This document shows, piece by piece, positions 1 to 15,000 of a DNA stretch of 64,000 nt. This DNA comes from Slackia sp. ZJ119 (GTDB lineage: Bacteria > Actinomycetota > Coriobacteriia > Coriobacteriales > Eggerthellaceae), in the NCBI RefSeq assembly GCF_011039175.1, contig NZ_JAAKEN010000011.1, positions 35,529-99,528 on the forward strand, given 5' to 3'. The notes below the pieces were generated by a model that saw only the letters and a list, made by a program, of their open reading frames with translations, searched no databases and had not been told where the DNA came from. Every line of letters begins with the position of its first letter. Within the stretch, counting starts at the first letter, position 1. Made by a program: the position numbers and the translations under genes.

Positions 1-3000
1 CGAACGATCATTGGGGCCAGAACTACAACGACTACAACGAGAAGACGTGCTCCTATGACTACGGTCGCGTGTTCGCCCAGGTGGCACCTGTTTCGCCGAA
101 GGTCGAAGGCCGCACGTATATGGACAACAGCCTGAAGCATGCGCTCAAATACACTGGCAGCACGCCTCCGGTTTTGAGTTATAGCACCACTTCGGATGCA
201 TATTTCGACGAGCTTGGCGCGGCGTATCAGTTCCAATTCACGAATTACACGGACCTGGATGCTTCGGCGGATTCGTGGACCGGCTCGGACACGTGGCCTT
301 TGAACATCTATGACGGTGGAAAAGACTACGACATGTTCGACTCGGTCATCAAGCTGGAGGCGGTGCCGAAAGATCCGCTCAATGCTGCTTTGGACAACCT
401 GCCGCTGTTCCAAAACCTTCAATTGAAGGTACAGGACTTCTTGACGACGGAGCTGGCCATCTCCAAAGGCTTCCTTGCGGCTACGAGCGATCCTGACGGG
501 GCGAACACGATCGGTTTGAACACCAAGGCGGGCAACCGCATGGGCTCCGTCAAGATTAGATACGTTCCGAAGAATTCCACTGCGACGTTGAACTGCATAT
601 TCGAATTCAAGAACGACGGATCGATTCTGGATCTGTGCAAGTACTACGACGCGTCGACGGGCCACATTGTCATTCCGTACAAGGCATGGGACAACGGTTA
701 TCTGTTGTCGGTTGAAATACACCCGAAGCTGTTCAAGGGCGGCACGAATGAGTCTGACAAGGCCCTCATCGAATTTTTCGGCAAGGCCACCAACGTCAAG
801 GACGATATGGACGTGGCGGGTTCGTTCGGGACGGAATACCTGGACTACAACAACGTCTATCGCACGGAACTGAACTTCTCGGACACGCGCGCTGCATGGC
901 CGGCCCGTACCGGACGTCTGGACGGCGAGATTGCCCCCGTGAAACCCATATCGGACGTGTATGTGTATTCGGACAAAACGTCTGCCAACGCGAACCTGAA
1001 CTACAGGGGTTTGTCTGGCGAGAACGGCAGCTGGGTCACGGATACCTCGCCGATTCCGCTCAAAGGGCTTGACGTGTACATCGGCGAGCTGAAATCCGGC
1101 TGGCGTTTCTGGATAGAGAATCCCAGCAATCACAAGATGCCGCACAGCAAACTGGTCATCGACAAGTTCAGGGCCGATGAGCTTGACGGCATGTGGCGTG
1201 GCTTCGAGACCGAGCAGGTAACGTTCTCGAACAAGTTCATGAATTCGATAAAGAGCGGCTATTCAGCTACCGAAGTCATACCTGGCACGGTAACGCTGAA
1301 GTACCTGAAACAGGGAAGCGGCTCTGCAGCGGCCCCGGTTTCGGGTTTGCAAGTGACGAATGTGAGCGCCGTCGGCGCTTCTTCGAACCCGCCCACCGAC
1401 CGGACCAGCACGTTTACGGCAGGTACCGACTATGGCGTCGACCCGTTGTGGATGGCTCCCGATCCGGCAGCTGCGGACGTGACGTTGCAGCTTGTAGATA
1501 ATAAAATGGGATACACTTTCGATGCGATGATCGGCAAGCCGGGCCAAACCCTCATAACGAGCGATCCCTCGTCGAGCCTGCATCTGCCACAGCCGACGGC
1601 TACCAATTACGACTTCCTTGGTTGGGACACTCAGGAAAATCCGGCCGACCAGGTGGTCGATCCGGTGAGCGCGACGGGCGATTTGAACGCACTGCCCGAT
1701 GCGGACACCACGCTGTATGCGAAATGGAAGGCAAAGCCCGTGTCGGCTGGTGGCAACGTCAGCGTGAGCAAGGCTTCCGGCATCATGGAGCGCACGCGAA
1801 TCGACATTAATTACATGCCCGCCCAGGACCGCAAGTTGACCAACATTACGGTGAAGGGTGCAGGCGGCACGGAATATTCGGTCATCAATGACAACGGTCA
1901 GTTCTACTTCATCATGCCCGCCGAAAACGTGAGCGTGACTGCCACCTTTGGCTATTTGACTGATTCGTCGTTTACCGGCTCAACGGTGCCCACGCTCAAC
2001 GGCACCGAGCAGTCCAAAACATATGCTCTCAACGACGTGCTCGGTCGCGGCAATCCAGACGAGCAGGGTATTTCTCCTGAGTTGAAGAAGATGCGTCAGT
2101 GGTTCAACGCTCATCCTGGCGTGTTCAAACGTTTGGAAGACAACGTCTCTGGCACTCCCGGCCACTGGAGCACCAATACCTCCGGTGTCTGGAAGAGCGG
2201 CTATTTGCGATCCATTGAGATCGATCTGGACTATTTCGCTCCTAAGATCGAGAATCAGGATCCCGCACTTGCGCCGTCGAGCTATGCCTACACAACCGAC
2301 AACACGTCCTACATTGACGTGTGGGGCATGCCGACGAAGGTGACCGACGGCGCGCAGTCGCCGGTGCCCAACTATGCCAAGCTGAACGGTGCATTCGGGC
2401 TGAACCTGCCTATCGACTCGTGGAACAAAGACTCTTCTGGCAATTGGATCGGCGGGGAAGACGACGGTTACATGAAGGTGCATACCGTCGTGCCTGACTT
2501 GACCGTGGAATACGAGTATGGCAAGGCCAATGATGGGGTAGGCCACACGGAAAACATCCGGTACAAAAAGGATGCAAACGGCAACTACGTGCTTGATGCA
2601 TACGGCAACAAACAGCCGATTTACAAGCTGGATGCCTACGGGAATATTCTCTACGACGAGAACGACCAACCGATTTTGGATTACGACCAGGACGGTGCAG
2701 CGTATCGCTGGGGCGAAGGCAAGGACATCGGCGAGTGGTCACGTTGGAAGTACACGCTGGAAAACAACACGAAGGCATCAGCCGACGGCATCAATGTGGT
2801 CATGGCGCTCCAGGACGTTACCTCTTCGAATCATGGCTTCATCACCACGAAGCTGGAAATCGGGGGCTTGAACACGGGCGACGTGCAGGCTGATGGCGTC
2901 AAGCACAAGGCTGGCCGCGTCAACGAGATTCAGCTGTATGGCTATAATGCATATGGCGCACTGTTAGCCCCAGGAAACAAGTTCAACACTCCTCAGATTT

Positions 3001-6000
3001 CCTTCACGATGCAGGAGCTGTGGAAAGCCAATGAAAAGTATCATGAGGCGACGGGAGCTTATCTGTTCAATGGCGGCACGCTGACGCTTCCGCTCGAAAA
3101 CGAGACCGATTCGGCCTACGACTCGAAGGGGTATTACAAGAGCTTTGAAAAGCTGTGCGAGGCGGTCAATGAGGCCAACGGCTACAACGTTGGTGATCCG
3201 AGATGCAAGAAGGCGAGCGACTTGACTCTTCCGGTCGCCATGGTGACGGTGAACTTGTCGCGTTTCACGTCTACGAACAGCTCTTTGCTTGGCGGTGCTG
3301 CGCCGTTTACGGCCTATTTGTACGGCGTGCCGCGCACGCACGGATCGGCGCTTCACAAAATGACGTCGACGATGGACTTCTATGCGCTGGCCGATTTCTA
3401 CGGACACATCGAAACCGCTAAAGGCCTTGACGTCGAGGTGCACGAGCATGTGGCCGACATCACTGGCAAGGCGATTCCGGACCAAGGCCACCAGCAGGGC
3501 CGGGTCGGCTATGGCGACAACAACGTAGGTTATGAGTTCACGTTCACGTCGAGCGACTACAATCGCGCTGACAAGTCGAAGCTGCACCTGACGTTCGACA
3601 GCGTGTCGCAGAAGACCGCGACCACCGCGAAAGTGCGGGGCTTCAAGACGAAGACGCTCACCTTCACGAACTTGAGGACTGCTGGCACGAATGGGCGCTC
3701 CCGCGACAAGTCGAGCCTCGATAAGGTGGAGCTCAGATTCGTTCCCAGCACGCTTTCGGCGGTGGCAATTGTTGATCCTTCGACGCCGCCATTGTTAACG
3801 AGTATGGAGCTGGTCACGTTCGGTGCGTCGGAATTCACTAATGCAGTCACTCAAACGCTTGATTTGACGAACAATCCCAAAACGAAGACGTATCTCGAAC
3901 AGGGCTATTACCTGTATTCGGTCGACATTCACTACAACAACCTTGACCCGAACTACGAGATACACCATCCGTCTGGCAATAATGATTACAATAATGCAAA
4001 ACTTACGGTAAAGGCGCTCGGCACGGCGGAGTGGTACAACCATCAGAAAAACGAGCGGCGCTCCTGCGTCTGCACGGATGTCGGCGATGACAGCCCCATC
4101 GACATGTATGTGAATCCGCATCATGCCCATATGCTGCATGCTACGCTCGACTACGACCGCTACGATAGTGGCGCGACTGAGTCCAACGTGTCGTTCAACT
4201 GCGCCGCGCTCGATGCGCGTCCGGCCACGTTGGGCGTGCGTTCGCATGTGTTCTACGGCAACTACAACCAGCCGTTGAGTGCGCTTGTCACCGACTATAC
4301 CGAACAGACGAAGACGGATGCGGACAAGTCCCAGCCTGCATTGCCGGCGAATGAAACCGACCGCAACCGCACTGAAGTGGCGGTGCCGTATGCCAAGCCG
4401 TTCCTGTACTACGCCAGCATGTTCAATACCGAGCCCAAAGGCTACTGGTCTGACGAGAACGATCCTGCCCACAAGATCTATATGGACGGCTACACCTACA
4501 GTTCGCCTGCGAGAAACGTGATGGACGATGTCGACGTCACCGTGTCGCTGCCGACCGAATGGGAAAACGTCAACGGCGGCGTCGGCACTGCTGACTGGCA
4601 AGTCACAGGCTATCACGTCAACGAAATGGTGTTGGCACAGCAGTTCCTGTCGCGCTTCCCGGCGGAAAAGGTCGGAAACATCGTGTTGACCGGGTACAAG
4701 CCTTATAGTGCGTCGGGGGTGCTTACCTCCATCGAGAAGGTGCTGGAACCTGTGGTGGTTGCCACGACGAACGGTGTCGTGACCACCTACAAGCTGACGG
4801 GCTTCAAAACGAAAGACAAGAACAATGCTGATTATCTGATCGGTCTGCAGGCAGACGGCAGCTTCCGCTTGACCGACACTCAGTTTGTGACAGATCTTGG
4901 CGTCGAGGTGATCAGGGAGATCAAGCTGGTCTCGTGGAAAGGCATGAGCAAGCACCATGCGTCAGAGGGCATAGGTTCGCAAAACATCAAGCTGATCGGG
5001 TATATGGACTCGCGCATGGGCAAAGAGTGCCCGATCACCATCAAAAGCGAAACGCACATGTGCGGCTTCCGGCCCGACCCCGATGGTCTGAACGGCACGG
5101 TCGACAATTACATCACCACGGCGCGCGACCGTTCGTGCGTGCTGGTGTCCAAAATGTATTTCGACACGGTTATGCGCGCCGGCTACTACGACAACACGAT
5201 CAGTCCGACTGTCGGTACGGGCTACGGCAACAGCTCGCGTTTCACTGGCGCCAGCAAGGGGTCCAATGATTCAGGGCACAAGAAGACTGAGCCGGATGCC
5301 AACACGCTGGCCCGGGGCGAGAGGAAGGGCGACTTGACTGTCGGCTACAAGTCCATGGTCTCCTTTGTGGCCGATTTCCGCCAAGTGGAAACGACTCCGA
5401 ATGAGCAGCACAATTTCCCTGAAAACACGCTGTTCTTCGAACAAGCAGGAACATCAGCTTACAAGATCAACCATACAAGCGCCGCCGGGAGTGCTCCTGG
5501 CAATGATCCGACGTCCAGCGATGGAGCAAATAGAGAGTGGTATGCTCAGAAATATGGCTATCCATGGGATGGTTCTGATACGAGCGACTACAAAAATGTC
5601 AGCTCGTGGTTCAACAACCGCTTCCCCGACCATAAGGTGAACGAGTACTATAAGACGGTCGGTTCGAAAACCTACGACACGGCGGCGCGGGTGAAGCTGA
5701 TCCAAACGCTGCCGTACACTCAGTTCGATGCGTATTACATAAAGATCCGCGAAGCTGCAATGCCGTATCTGGAAAGCGTCGACGTCACGTACCAAGACGG
5801 CAAGACGATTCATATTGCGAAAAGCGAGATTCAAGGTTTGAACTCGGCGAATGCAAGCGCATGGCGGTCGCGTCAAGCAGAGGAGTCCCATAAAGGGTAC
5901 AGCGGCAACTACCTCCGCCTCAACCTGCTCAATTTGGCATCCCAGCCTGGCGGCAATTCGAACGAGCTTGAGCATAAGTTCGGCGACCAGATTGCCCACG

Positions 6001-9000
6001 CCTATCGTTCGCCCTTCTCGGATTACACCGCTGATAAAGAGTTGCATCCTGTCGCAAAAATCGAATATACGTTGAAGATCAACCAGACGTTGCCGACCAG
6101 CAATGCGTATAATCCGTTGGAGTATGGCCGCTGGGTGGAACGACAGGTAGAGAACGACGACAACCTTATTGACTACCTGTCGTTTGAAGTGACCGGCCGC
6201 GCGTACAACCGGGGTGATGCGGTAAGCACGGTCGAGGCGAAAGTGACCGTCGGCGGTGCAGACAACGCTTCGTATCTCGATTCGGGCGTGCACAAGCCGG
6301 CCGAGCGCACCGATCGTCCGGACGCCAACAAGCGCGGCAACTTCTCGTACAAGAACTTCCGTCGCACTGGGGCTATATGCACTTCCTGTGGGAACTTCTA
6401 CACTTGGGAAGAGGGTAAGATGCGCCACCTTATTTCCGAGTCGAAGCTGATCATCGAGAATTCGCGCAACTACATCCGCAAAGGCGATTCGACCAAGACT
6501 TTGAAACTGGGTTTGGATGCGGCCAGCACTGCGGATGCCACCTACTCAGAAGACCGCAGTTTTGGGCTGGCCTTCTATCGCAAGCCGTATGGCAAGCAGA
6601 ATGCGGCTGGCAATGACGTTGTCAAGTGGGACGAAAAGAACGGGCAGGGCAAGCTCATCGCCGATGACGACGTGGTCATTTCCGACACCATGCCCAAGAC
6701 GCGGCGCTGGTCCGATACCGATTACTACGGATTCCTGGCAACTGGCATGACGTTCACGTACGACTCGGGCGTGTGGAAGCATTTGAATCCGTATAGGAAC
6801 CCCATCAAATTGGAAGAGCAAGGCCACGAGTTCGACGCGATCAAGGACCGCATCTACATCAAGATCGTTACCGAACGGTCCAACGATCAAGGTGCGGTGA
6901 ATGGCGGTTCGCAGCGCACGTACACCATCAGTCAAGATAAGACGCAGCGGACGCAAGGGGGCGTTACCGCAGAGCTTGATCAGAACGGCAACGTGATCGC
7001 CGGCAACAACGGCACGTCGTTCGGCTTGCGCAACCTGTTCAAGGACGGCGCTTATGCCAAAGACGCCAACATCTGGTTCGTGCGCCAAACCGACAAGACC
7101 CCGGCGTTTGTCGGCAGCGCAGACAAGTCGACGCTGCTGAAGCTGCAGTTCGAGCAGGGTGAAAACGTGGTCAGCTTCGAGCTGCATCTTGGCCCCTATG
7201 CTGGTGCCGCCATGCGTTCCATCGAAACCACTGATTCGTTGGTGGGGAAGTACACGCCTGATAACGATGATGGTGGCAACAGCCTGGACTTTAAGATTCA
7301 GGGCCGCCCCTACATCTACAAGGACCAGACGACGCCGTCAGGGCTGCAGAGCAACAGCCTGCCCAATGATTGGAAGGCGAACGCCACGAATGAGGCGAAA
7401 GTCAAAGGCGTGCAGACGATTCATAACTCCAACGGCACCGGCGCAAGTTCTCTAGACACGCAGGCGAGCGACATCGGAAACAGCCATAAGTCGACCGACA
7501 AGGCCTACATCGTGGCTCGGCAGATAAAACGTGGCCTTGTCGCCTATATCCATGTGGAAAACCATGACGCCAAACCGTACTCAAACCCGAAGAGCATCAC
7601 CGACTTCGTGAAAAACACCAACGTGGTGAATTCCTCGACCGACGTGCCGACCATCGCGACGTATGAGGTGCGTCTGCGCAACCGCGTCGACGGCAATTCA
7701 GAGGCGGACAAGGTGTCGCACATCAGGAAGATCACGCTGTCTTCAAAGATGGATTCTGACAATGACGGCATGTTCCGTCTGATGACGCTGTCCATTCCGA
7801 AGAACTTGGTGAGCGAAGCGGACCAGCAATGCAGTGGCAACAATTGTCTGGACTGCAACGATAATAAACGGTTCGTCATTACTTCCGCCAATCCCACGGC
7901 GCCGCATCCGGGCGACTACTACTATTGCAAGGCATGCGTTAAAGATTTCAATGACCATGTGAAAGAGGAGGGAGGGCAGAAGGTCATTGATCCGGCCTAC
8001 ACGCACACCTGCCCGAGCACCTGCACCTGCACTGATCGCGACGGCGAATGGTTCCGTGCAACGAACATTCGCATTCATTATCTGGATGCGAGCAACAATA
8101 TCCAGACGCTGGACGTTGCGCCGAACAACGCCGCGCTGAGGAACTACCGCAAGCTGATGAACGTGGGCATGGGCAACGGCAGTGGCGGTGCGTCGCAGGA
8201 TTACGTATACGACATCCAGGCTTACCTGAAAGAATTGAAGGATGCCAGCGGCAATCCCGTCGTGAAGTACAAGGAATACCAGGCAAAAGCTACCGACATT
8301 GACAACGATACGAACACGCTGGGCGATAGCAGCTACAACCCCACATACGTGCGTGCCCGCATCTCCAAGGTGGAAATCACCTATGTGGCTCCCAATGCCA
8401 ACGCGTCCTTCCCGGAAAAGACGCTGCTCGACTCCGGTCAATGGCTGACCCGCCTGGCTGAGCGCGACCATGCGGCGGGCGGCGCCTTGAATTCCGACAC
8501 ATCGAAGACGAACTATGCCTTCAAATACACTGGCGTCTTTGTGGACCACGAGAAGAACAACTACGACACCGACGTCACCCAGGCGAACGGCTCGTACAAG
8601 TGGAACAGTGACGCTACGCCGACATTCGGCAAATGGTCCCCGTATTTCAGCGGCAGAACGTCTGAGCATACGGTTGACTATTCTGGTCTGGAGTTCAAGA
8701 ACCCCTCTTCCGAGAAGAACAGCAACTTCTCTTCGTCCCGGTCTAACGGGGGCGCCTACCAGGTCAGCCACCTCATCAGCAAGATGGAGTGGCTCTACGA
8801 GCGCGGGCGTTCTGTCACGTTGAACGGCACGGCGAGCAAGGTGTTCGCCTACGATGCCGACAACACGTCTACGACGAGCGCGCTCAGCTTTGCTCCGGAC
8901 ACAGCCGGCGTGAGAGGGCACAACGTGCCTGACGGCGGCCTGCATGCCGGTGATTATATTGACTATACCTTCCAAATCAAATCGTTGAGCGATAAGGTTC

Positions 9001-12000
9001 TGGAAGAGAACTACGCACTGTTTGAGGTGCTGCCGGGCCAGCGCATCGTTGCTTGGGAACTGTTGGAGGCGCCGGCGGGCATTACGGTGAGCGCGAAATT
9101 CAGCAACAACGTCGACTTTGGGAACTCTCCGACAGGGTCGGTTTCTGTTGCCAGTGCGACGAATAGGTCTCTTGCGGGCGGCGCGACGGGAAATGAGACG
9201 CGCTACCGCTATGCGGCCTTCACGGTAAAGGAAGGCATGAAGAACGCCCAGAAGGTTCGCATTCGCGTGGTCACTCAGCTGACCGATGAGAACGACCGCA
9301 ACGACGGCTGTTACGGTGGCGGGTATTATCAGAAGTCGGGGGCTGGACTGACGCCGGCGCTGCCGACCTACACGTTCTTCAACCCGCCGTTCAACGGCAC
9401 CTTGAATGACTACCATGGCACGTACACCTCGGCCGACACGTCCAGGCGCTGGGAAAGCAAGTCGCCGGGCTACTACGGCAACGACAAGTACGACCCGCGC
9501 AGTCCGATCAACGGCAAGCGGTATTCCGAACCTTATTGGGTCGACGAGCACGATCCGAACCGCGGCCAGCAGGCGAAGCTGTACTTGACGGTGAAGCCGA
9601 CGCATGGCTATGTGCAGTACGTCGCCATGAACGACTCGGCCAGCGACGGTTCGGTGTTCCAGAGCAAAGACGACGGCGGCATGACGGATGTCGATTACGA
9701 GCATGGCACGAGCATCTTGTCGCCCAACGGCAAGAAGTGGTACGGCGGCATCGCGTATTCCAAGGTGCAGTACTACAACCATCAAGATGACCTGAAATAC
9801 AACAGCTCCAACGCCAATCGAAATAAAAACCATGCAACCCAAGACGTGGATATTTCGGCTTCGTGGGATTTGGCAACGTCTGCCCGCACGGAATCGGCGC
9901 CAGGGACCGATCTGCATGATCGCACACATGACGGTGACGGCGATCCGGTCAGCTGGAACGCCGACCAGGACGGCAATCCTCTGACGTTGAAGGTGACGGG
10001 GCTTTCCAATCCCACGTTCCACACGACCGACATCCGTGTCACGGTAAACTTCTGCACGGGTTGGAGCGGGAACGCCCCGTCTGGCCAGCAGGCCTTCGAG
10101 ATGAGCTCTGCTAGCAGTACGGAAAGCAGCGACATTGATTATCCGCGGTACATTCCGGGCGGCGTGCGTGCAAAAGATGCTGCAGGCAAGGGCACGGGTC
10201 TTGACGACAAGATTTCCAACGTGCGGAAGACTTATAACGACTCTGCGACGTATTCTGCAGGTTATTTCAAAACGCGTACGCCGAACGATAACAATTTGCA
10301 TCGTAACGAAGTTCTGAAAGAGTACTACGTAGGGGGACAGTGGCGGACGTTCGACCAGCTGTACGCATACTACACCGCGAATACCTACAGCAACGTGACT
10401 TCGGGCACCGATTCAGAGGCCGACGAGAATATTTATCGCGACGTCAAGGCCCTGCGCTGGACCTACTTCAGCGTGCCGTCGAACGACAATGTGAACAGCA
10501 CCGACCCGTACAAGCTCGACGACGTGACCATCAAGGGCGTCGGGCGCTACTACGACGATCGGTCTATGATGGACAATCCCTTCATGGAGCCCGATGCTTT
10601 TTCCACGGCGAGGTTCCATGTCGATGTGGCGTACAACCACATGCATGACGAGCTCGGCGGCACCGAGCTTCCCAAGACGGGCGGCTTCATGGACCAGGTC
10701 GCGCCGGTGAAGGCCATCTGGCAGACGCGCCAGGATGCCCAGGACTACTCGAAAGAAATCGCCGTGTTCCGCAAGGTGCCGACGGTCCGCTTCCATACCC
10801 AGGCGTTCCAGACCGAAAACCAGGCTGCTGACGCCTACAAGCCCAATGCGGTGCAGAAGACCAGTTACGTGGCCGGTGAGGTCTTCTGGTACAAAGACAC
10901 CGTGCGCAACGCCACGTACGGTGAGATCAACGACGGCGAATACGGCTATGCGTATCGGCCGCTCACCGATGGAAACGCTGACTTTAGCTATGGGCATTCT
11001 ATGGACACGCGCTATGGCACGGCCGGCATTGGGGAAGTGTACGATCCGGTGTTCATCGAGCGTATCCCCACGGCCTATCTGAAGCAGGCGACAAGTTATG
11101 CCAATGACGGCGATGCCGGCAAGGACATCACGGAAGCCTATCTGGAGAAGGTGCTGCGCTACAAGTGGTATGACGTCAATGGCAACGACGTGACGAACGA
11201 GCGCGTGTTCAAAGAGGGCAATACCGAGCACATGAAGGTGAAGGTGACCATCCTCAACACGCCGAACGCGAGCTATCACGACTATGGCGGATCGATGAAC
11301 TATCGGTCGAACGTTACCTATCAAGACAATTCGACCGGCGATGGCTATTCCTACGGCAAGGCGTTCTCCGATATAGCGCCGACCGCTAGCGGCGTGTCGA
11401 ATGATACGAAGTTCACGCTGTTCAAGATCGAGTTTGTGGCAAGAGACGCCAATGACATCAAGGCGCGCAGTCGCTTGAGCGCGTCGGCGTTGCAGCTGCG
11501 TCCGCTCGACGTGCCGAACATTGGGTCTACCGTCATGGAAACGGGCGACCGTCTGGAAGTGTACTTCCCGGTGCAGGCGTCCACCGAGGACCTGCCCCAG
11601 GTGTATGCGACCGAGGACAGCCCAAGCCTTGCGAAGGACCGGTTTGGCCATCCTAACACGAAAGGCAAGTCGCCTGCGTTCTTCCCGCGTATGGGTGAAT
11701 ACTACTATTCCGCGAACCACGAGACCACGAAGGCTGCAGGCAGCCAGAACGACAACGCCATTCCCGACAACGTGGAATTCGGCTCGACGAACTCGTTCTA
11801 CCTGTATCCGGGCGCTGGGCAGCCGCTGTACGGCCCCATGGCCAACAACCGATTCGGCTTGGTGGGACCGTTGGACTACTGGAATGCCCAGAACAACGTG
11901 GCGCGGGTAGACACGTCCGGCGTGCTCATGGACATGGACTATCTCATGCACGATGCCGCCTTCACGTGCGACAAGCCGAAGCATGTCGACATGTCCCACA

Positions 12001-15000
12001 TGCTGAAGAACTCCACCACCTACATTCCCGGCAAAGCCGACCAACAGACCGATGTGACCGACTCCGACTTCACGCCCGCGAAGAAGTTCAAGTACATTCG
12101 CGTCGAAAAGGACTGGTACGTCGATCCTTTGCTGGCTACGTATCTGGACAGCGCTCTGAACGGTCCGCAGGCGGGTGGCGACTATGGTCGTTCGGGCAAC
12201 AATGGAACCTATGTCGACGAAGACGCCAAGACGACGAGCACGCATCAAAAGGTCGTCTATCGTCCGGTGATTCCCAACGCACCGACGCTGGCTTACGACG
12301 GCAAGCTCGTTCTTCCCAGCACGTTTGGGTATCCGGCCATGAAGAACCGCGCCACGGCGCAACTGGTGACGCAATACCGCCAGTACGCGGATATTTGGGG
12401 CAACTACGAGGGCAGCGACGATGTCAGCCCGGCATGGCACTGGGTTTATACGTATATCGGCAGCCAGCCTAGATATCGTAGCCTTAAACACAATGGAGTT
12501 GTAATCTACAAGGAGAAGCGGCAGGGAGGCACTTGGAAACTCAACGGACCCGAGCCCGACAACTGGGGCTACGGTTCGGACGCCCGTGGCCAGTACCGCT
12601 ATCCCATGGTGTATGACTATTCGTCCATCAACTCGCCCGGCGAATGGCTCGATCGCGACTACTACAACTTCGTATCGAGGGCGCGAGTGGAGAACGGCAA
12701 CGCGCACGCCGGCCGCACCGCTGCCAGCCCCAACCTGCAGAACACGCCGCTTCTGTGGAGCGAGACGAGCCTCCATATGCAAAAGGCATGGATAGCCGCA
12801 TCGAGCGAAATGGTCAGCGATTACGACGACGGCGTTGGCGCCGACGATTACAAGGCTGCTCGCAAATACGCAAGCAAAGATCCCAACAAGGATTGGGAAG
12901 TGAAGGTCAACGGCTTGAACATGATGTCCGAGACGCTGGTCCCCATTGTCGCTCCTGGTGGATTGCCGGGCTCTGGCGGGGCGCTTGGCGGCGGCGCAGC
13001 GGGTGGCGCGCAGCTACAGCAGGCTTATACGCAGCCTGATGAAACGAAAGCCAATGTTGATCTGGAAGAGCATAAGCGTCGCAGCGTGCTTGAAGGCCAA
13101 TACGTGACGGCATTGGAGTACGGCCAGACCTTCACCAGCCGTATGGTGGCGTACAACTATGGTGACAGGAATTTGGATGGCGTAGAATTTACATATGTGT
13201 ATCCACGTGGTATTGAACCAGTACTTGATAGCAATGGCAAACTGCAAATCAAAGCTGACCTGCTGAAACAAGTGAACGGGGTGGATAACGGCAAGCTGAC
13301 GAGGAGTTCTGCCCCCTTCGTGAAGGAGGACTATGCCGCCATTCCGTCCAATCTGATTTCTGTAGAAATTGTGCAGACGCCTTACAGTGTGTACAAGGGC
13401 TATCGCGCGGCGACCGAACCGCAAGACCCGGCCGAGTATCGCTTGGGCAGCATGCTTGCGAGCAACGTGAACGAGGGTAAAGACTATTCGGCGAACTTGG
13501 ACAACGGGGACAAGTCTGCCGTGTACAAACCGGTCGCGGATCCGGGCCGCACCGAACCGGTGCCGACAGGCGGTGTGGTGCCCGTCGAGCAGCGTAACCT
13601 GATGAAGGGCGACAAATACGTGCGCAGCGAGCAGCCGTGGGTCATCAAGATCACCGTCAAGCAGCCGCTCGGCAAGTGGTTCGGCCGCGACGCGGACAAC
13701 CTGACCACCGATACGGCCGGCAAAGACGTGAACATGAACGGCCTTGACGCGTGCTACAGCGGCCATGCCGCCCCGAACGGACAATGGGTTCCCGCTGGCG
13801 GCTACAAGATCCGGGTGAACGTGCGCAGCCATGTGTTCGGCAACAACGAGTCCGGCGCATGGTACGATCGCGTGCTGTTGGCTCCCTGGGACAAGAACCC
13901 GCGCAAGGACGCCGATTCGAAGTACCACAACTCGACGCCGAGCAACCTAGAGGCTGGCAAGGTCTCATCTGACTATTACCAGGTCTTCGATGTCGACCAT
14001 ATGGAGGGCACTTCGGCGCGCGACAGTTACCACAATGTGCACGCAAAGGAGGATTCCCAGCCTTACGGCATGGACTTCATCTGGTCGCTGCAAGGCATGC
14101 CGGGCGCCACGGAAGACAGGTACCCGATGTTCATCGGCACGCCGAACATGCCGGCCGTGAAGGGATATACCGTTCTCAACAATAAAGTGGCGGCTCAATA
14201 TGTCGAGAATGTCGGAGTCGAGGCGGCGGCTCAACAGCAAGCGAAGCGCGTGACCGACAACAGCGCGGTGGACTGGAAGAAGGCTAACCGCGGCGCCATG
14301 CGTCTTTATGCCCAGACTGGCGCGAAGGCCGTGCAGCGTCAGCCGCTCGTTCGCGCGTGGAATACGGTGTCGGAATACTCCAAGGACTTCGCAAGCGATC
14401 CGGTGACGGTTGAAAACGACCAGTATTACGTCAACGTCACTACCGACCGTCGCCAGTTGAACGTGCACGTCGAGAACCGCTACTGGCTCGATGAGCAGCC
14501 TTACGAGTGGTATACCGACAACATCGTGCCGCGTGAGGACTGCAACGAAATCACCGATCCTCTCACGCATGCCGTTACCTACGAGCCTTATCCAAACACG
14601 GAGTACTGGAAACGCTGGACGTCGGAATACAAGAACAATTACGCCGTCGATGGCGGGCAAAAGGGTTCGCTCGTGCTGCCGGTCGTCACGGTGGTGCTGC
14701 CCTATGGCGTGGCGCCTTACAAGACCGTGACCGGCGAGCCGTATGGCCAGCAGCCTGCAACGATGGACGATGATGATTGGGATATTGCCTACACGGTAGG
14801 AGCCGACGCTGAGCATATGAGCGGATTGGCAACGTCCGACTTGCTGGGCAATCCGGCTGTGGGGAAGCTTACCGACAACATGCCCGACAGCTTCAAAGAC
14901 AAGTTCGAGGCAACGGTTCGCTACGAGACGGTTTATTCCGACGAGATTACCGACAGCGTAGGAAGCAAGACCTATCTGAAGGAAAAGCGCTTTGTCGTGC

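Larger units (their letters stand above)
696..5800 (+). repeat. Degenerate ~500-620-aa modules in the N-terminal half of the giant protein
   Basis: A recurring strand-like element, GYLLSVEIH (nt 696), GYLRSIEID (2199), GYYLYSVDIH (3903) and PYLESVDVTY (5763), recurs every 1.5-1.9 kb. The first three are followed by a similar second strand (ALIEFFGKATNV, YIDVWGMPTKV, KLTVKALGTAEW). Two copies are preceded by a WFN-rich helix (QWFNAHPGVF at about 2100, SWFNNRFPDHK at about 5610). I read this as a degenerate tandem beta module. I do not recognise the family and the module boundaries are not secure. Confidence 0.45.

Noticed and set aside
69..71. GTG as start codon of the giant gene
   Set aside because: The frame is open back to the window edge (22 more codons) and there is no Shine-Dalgarno or signal peptide after this GTG, so it is an internal Val.
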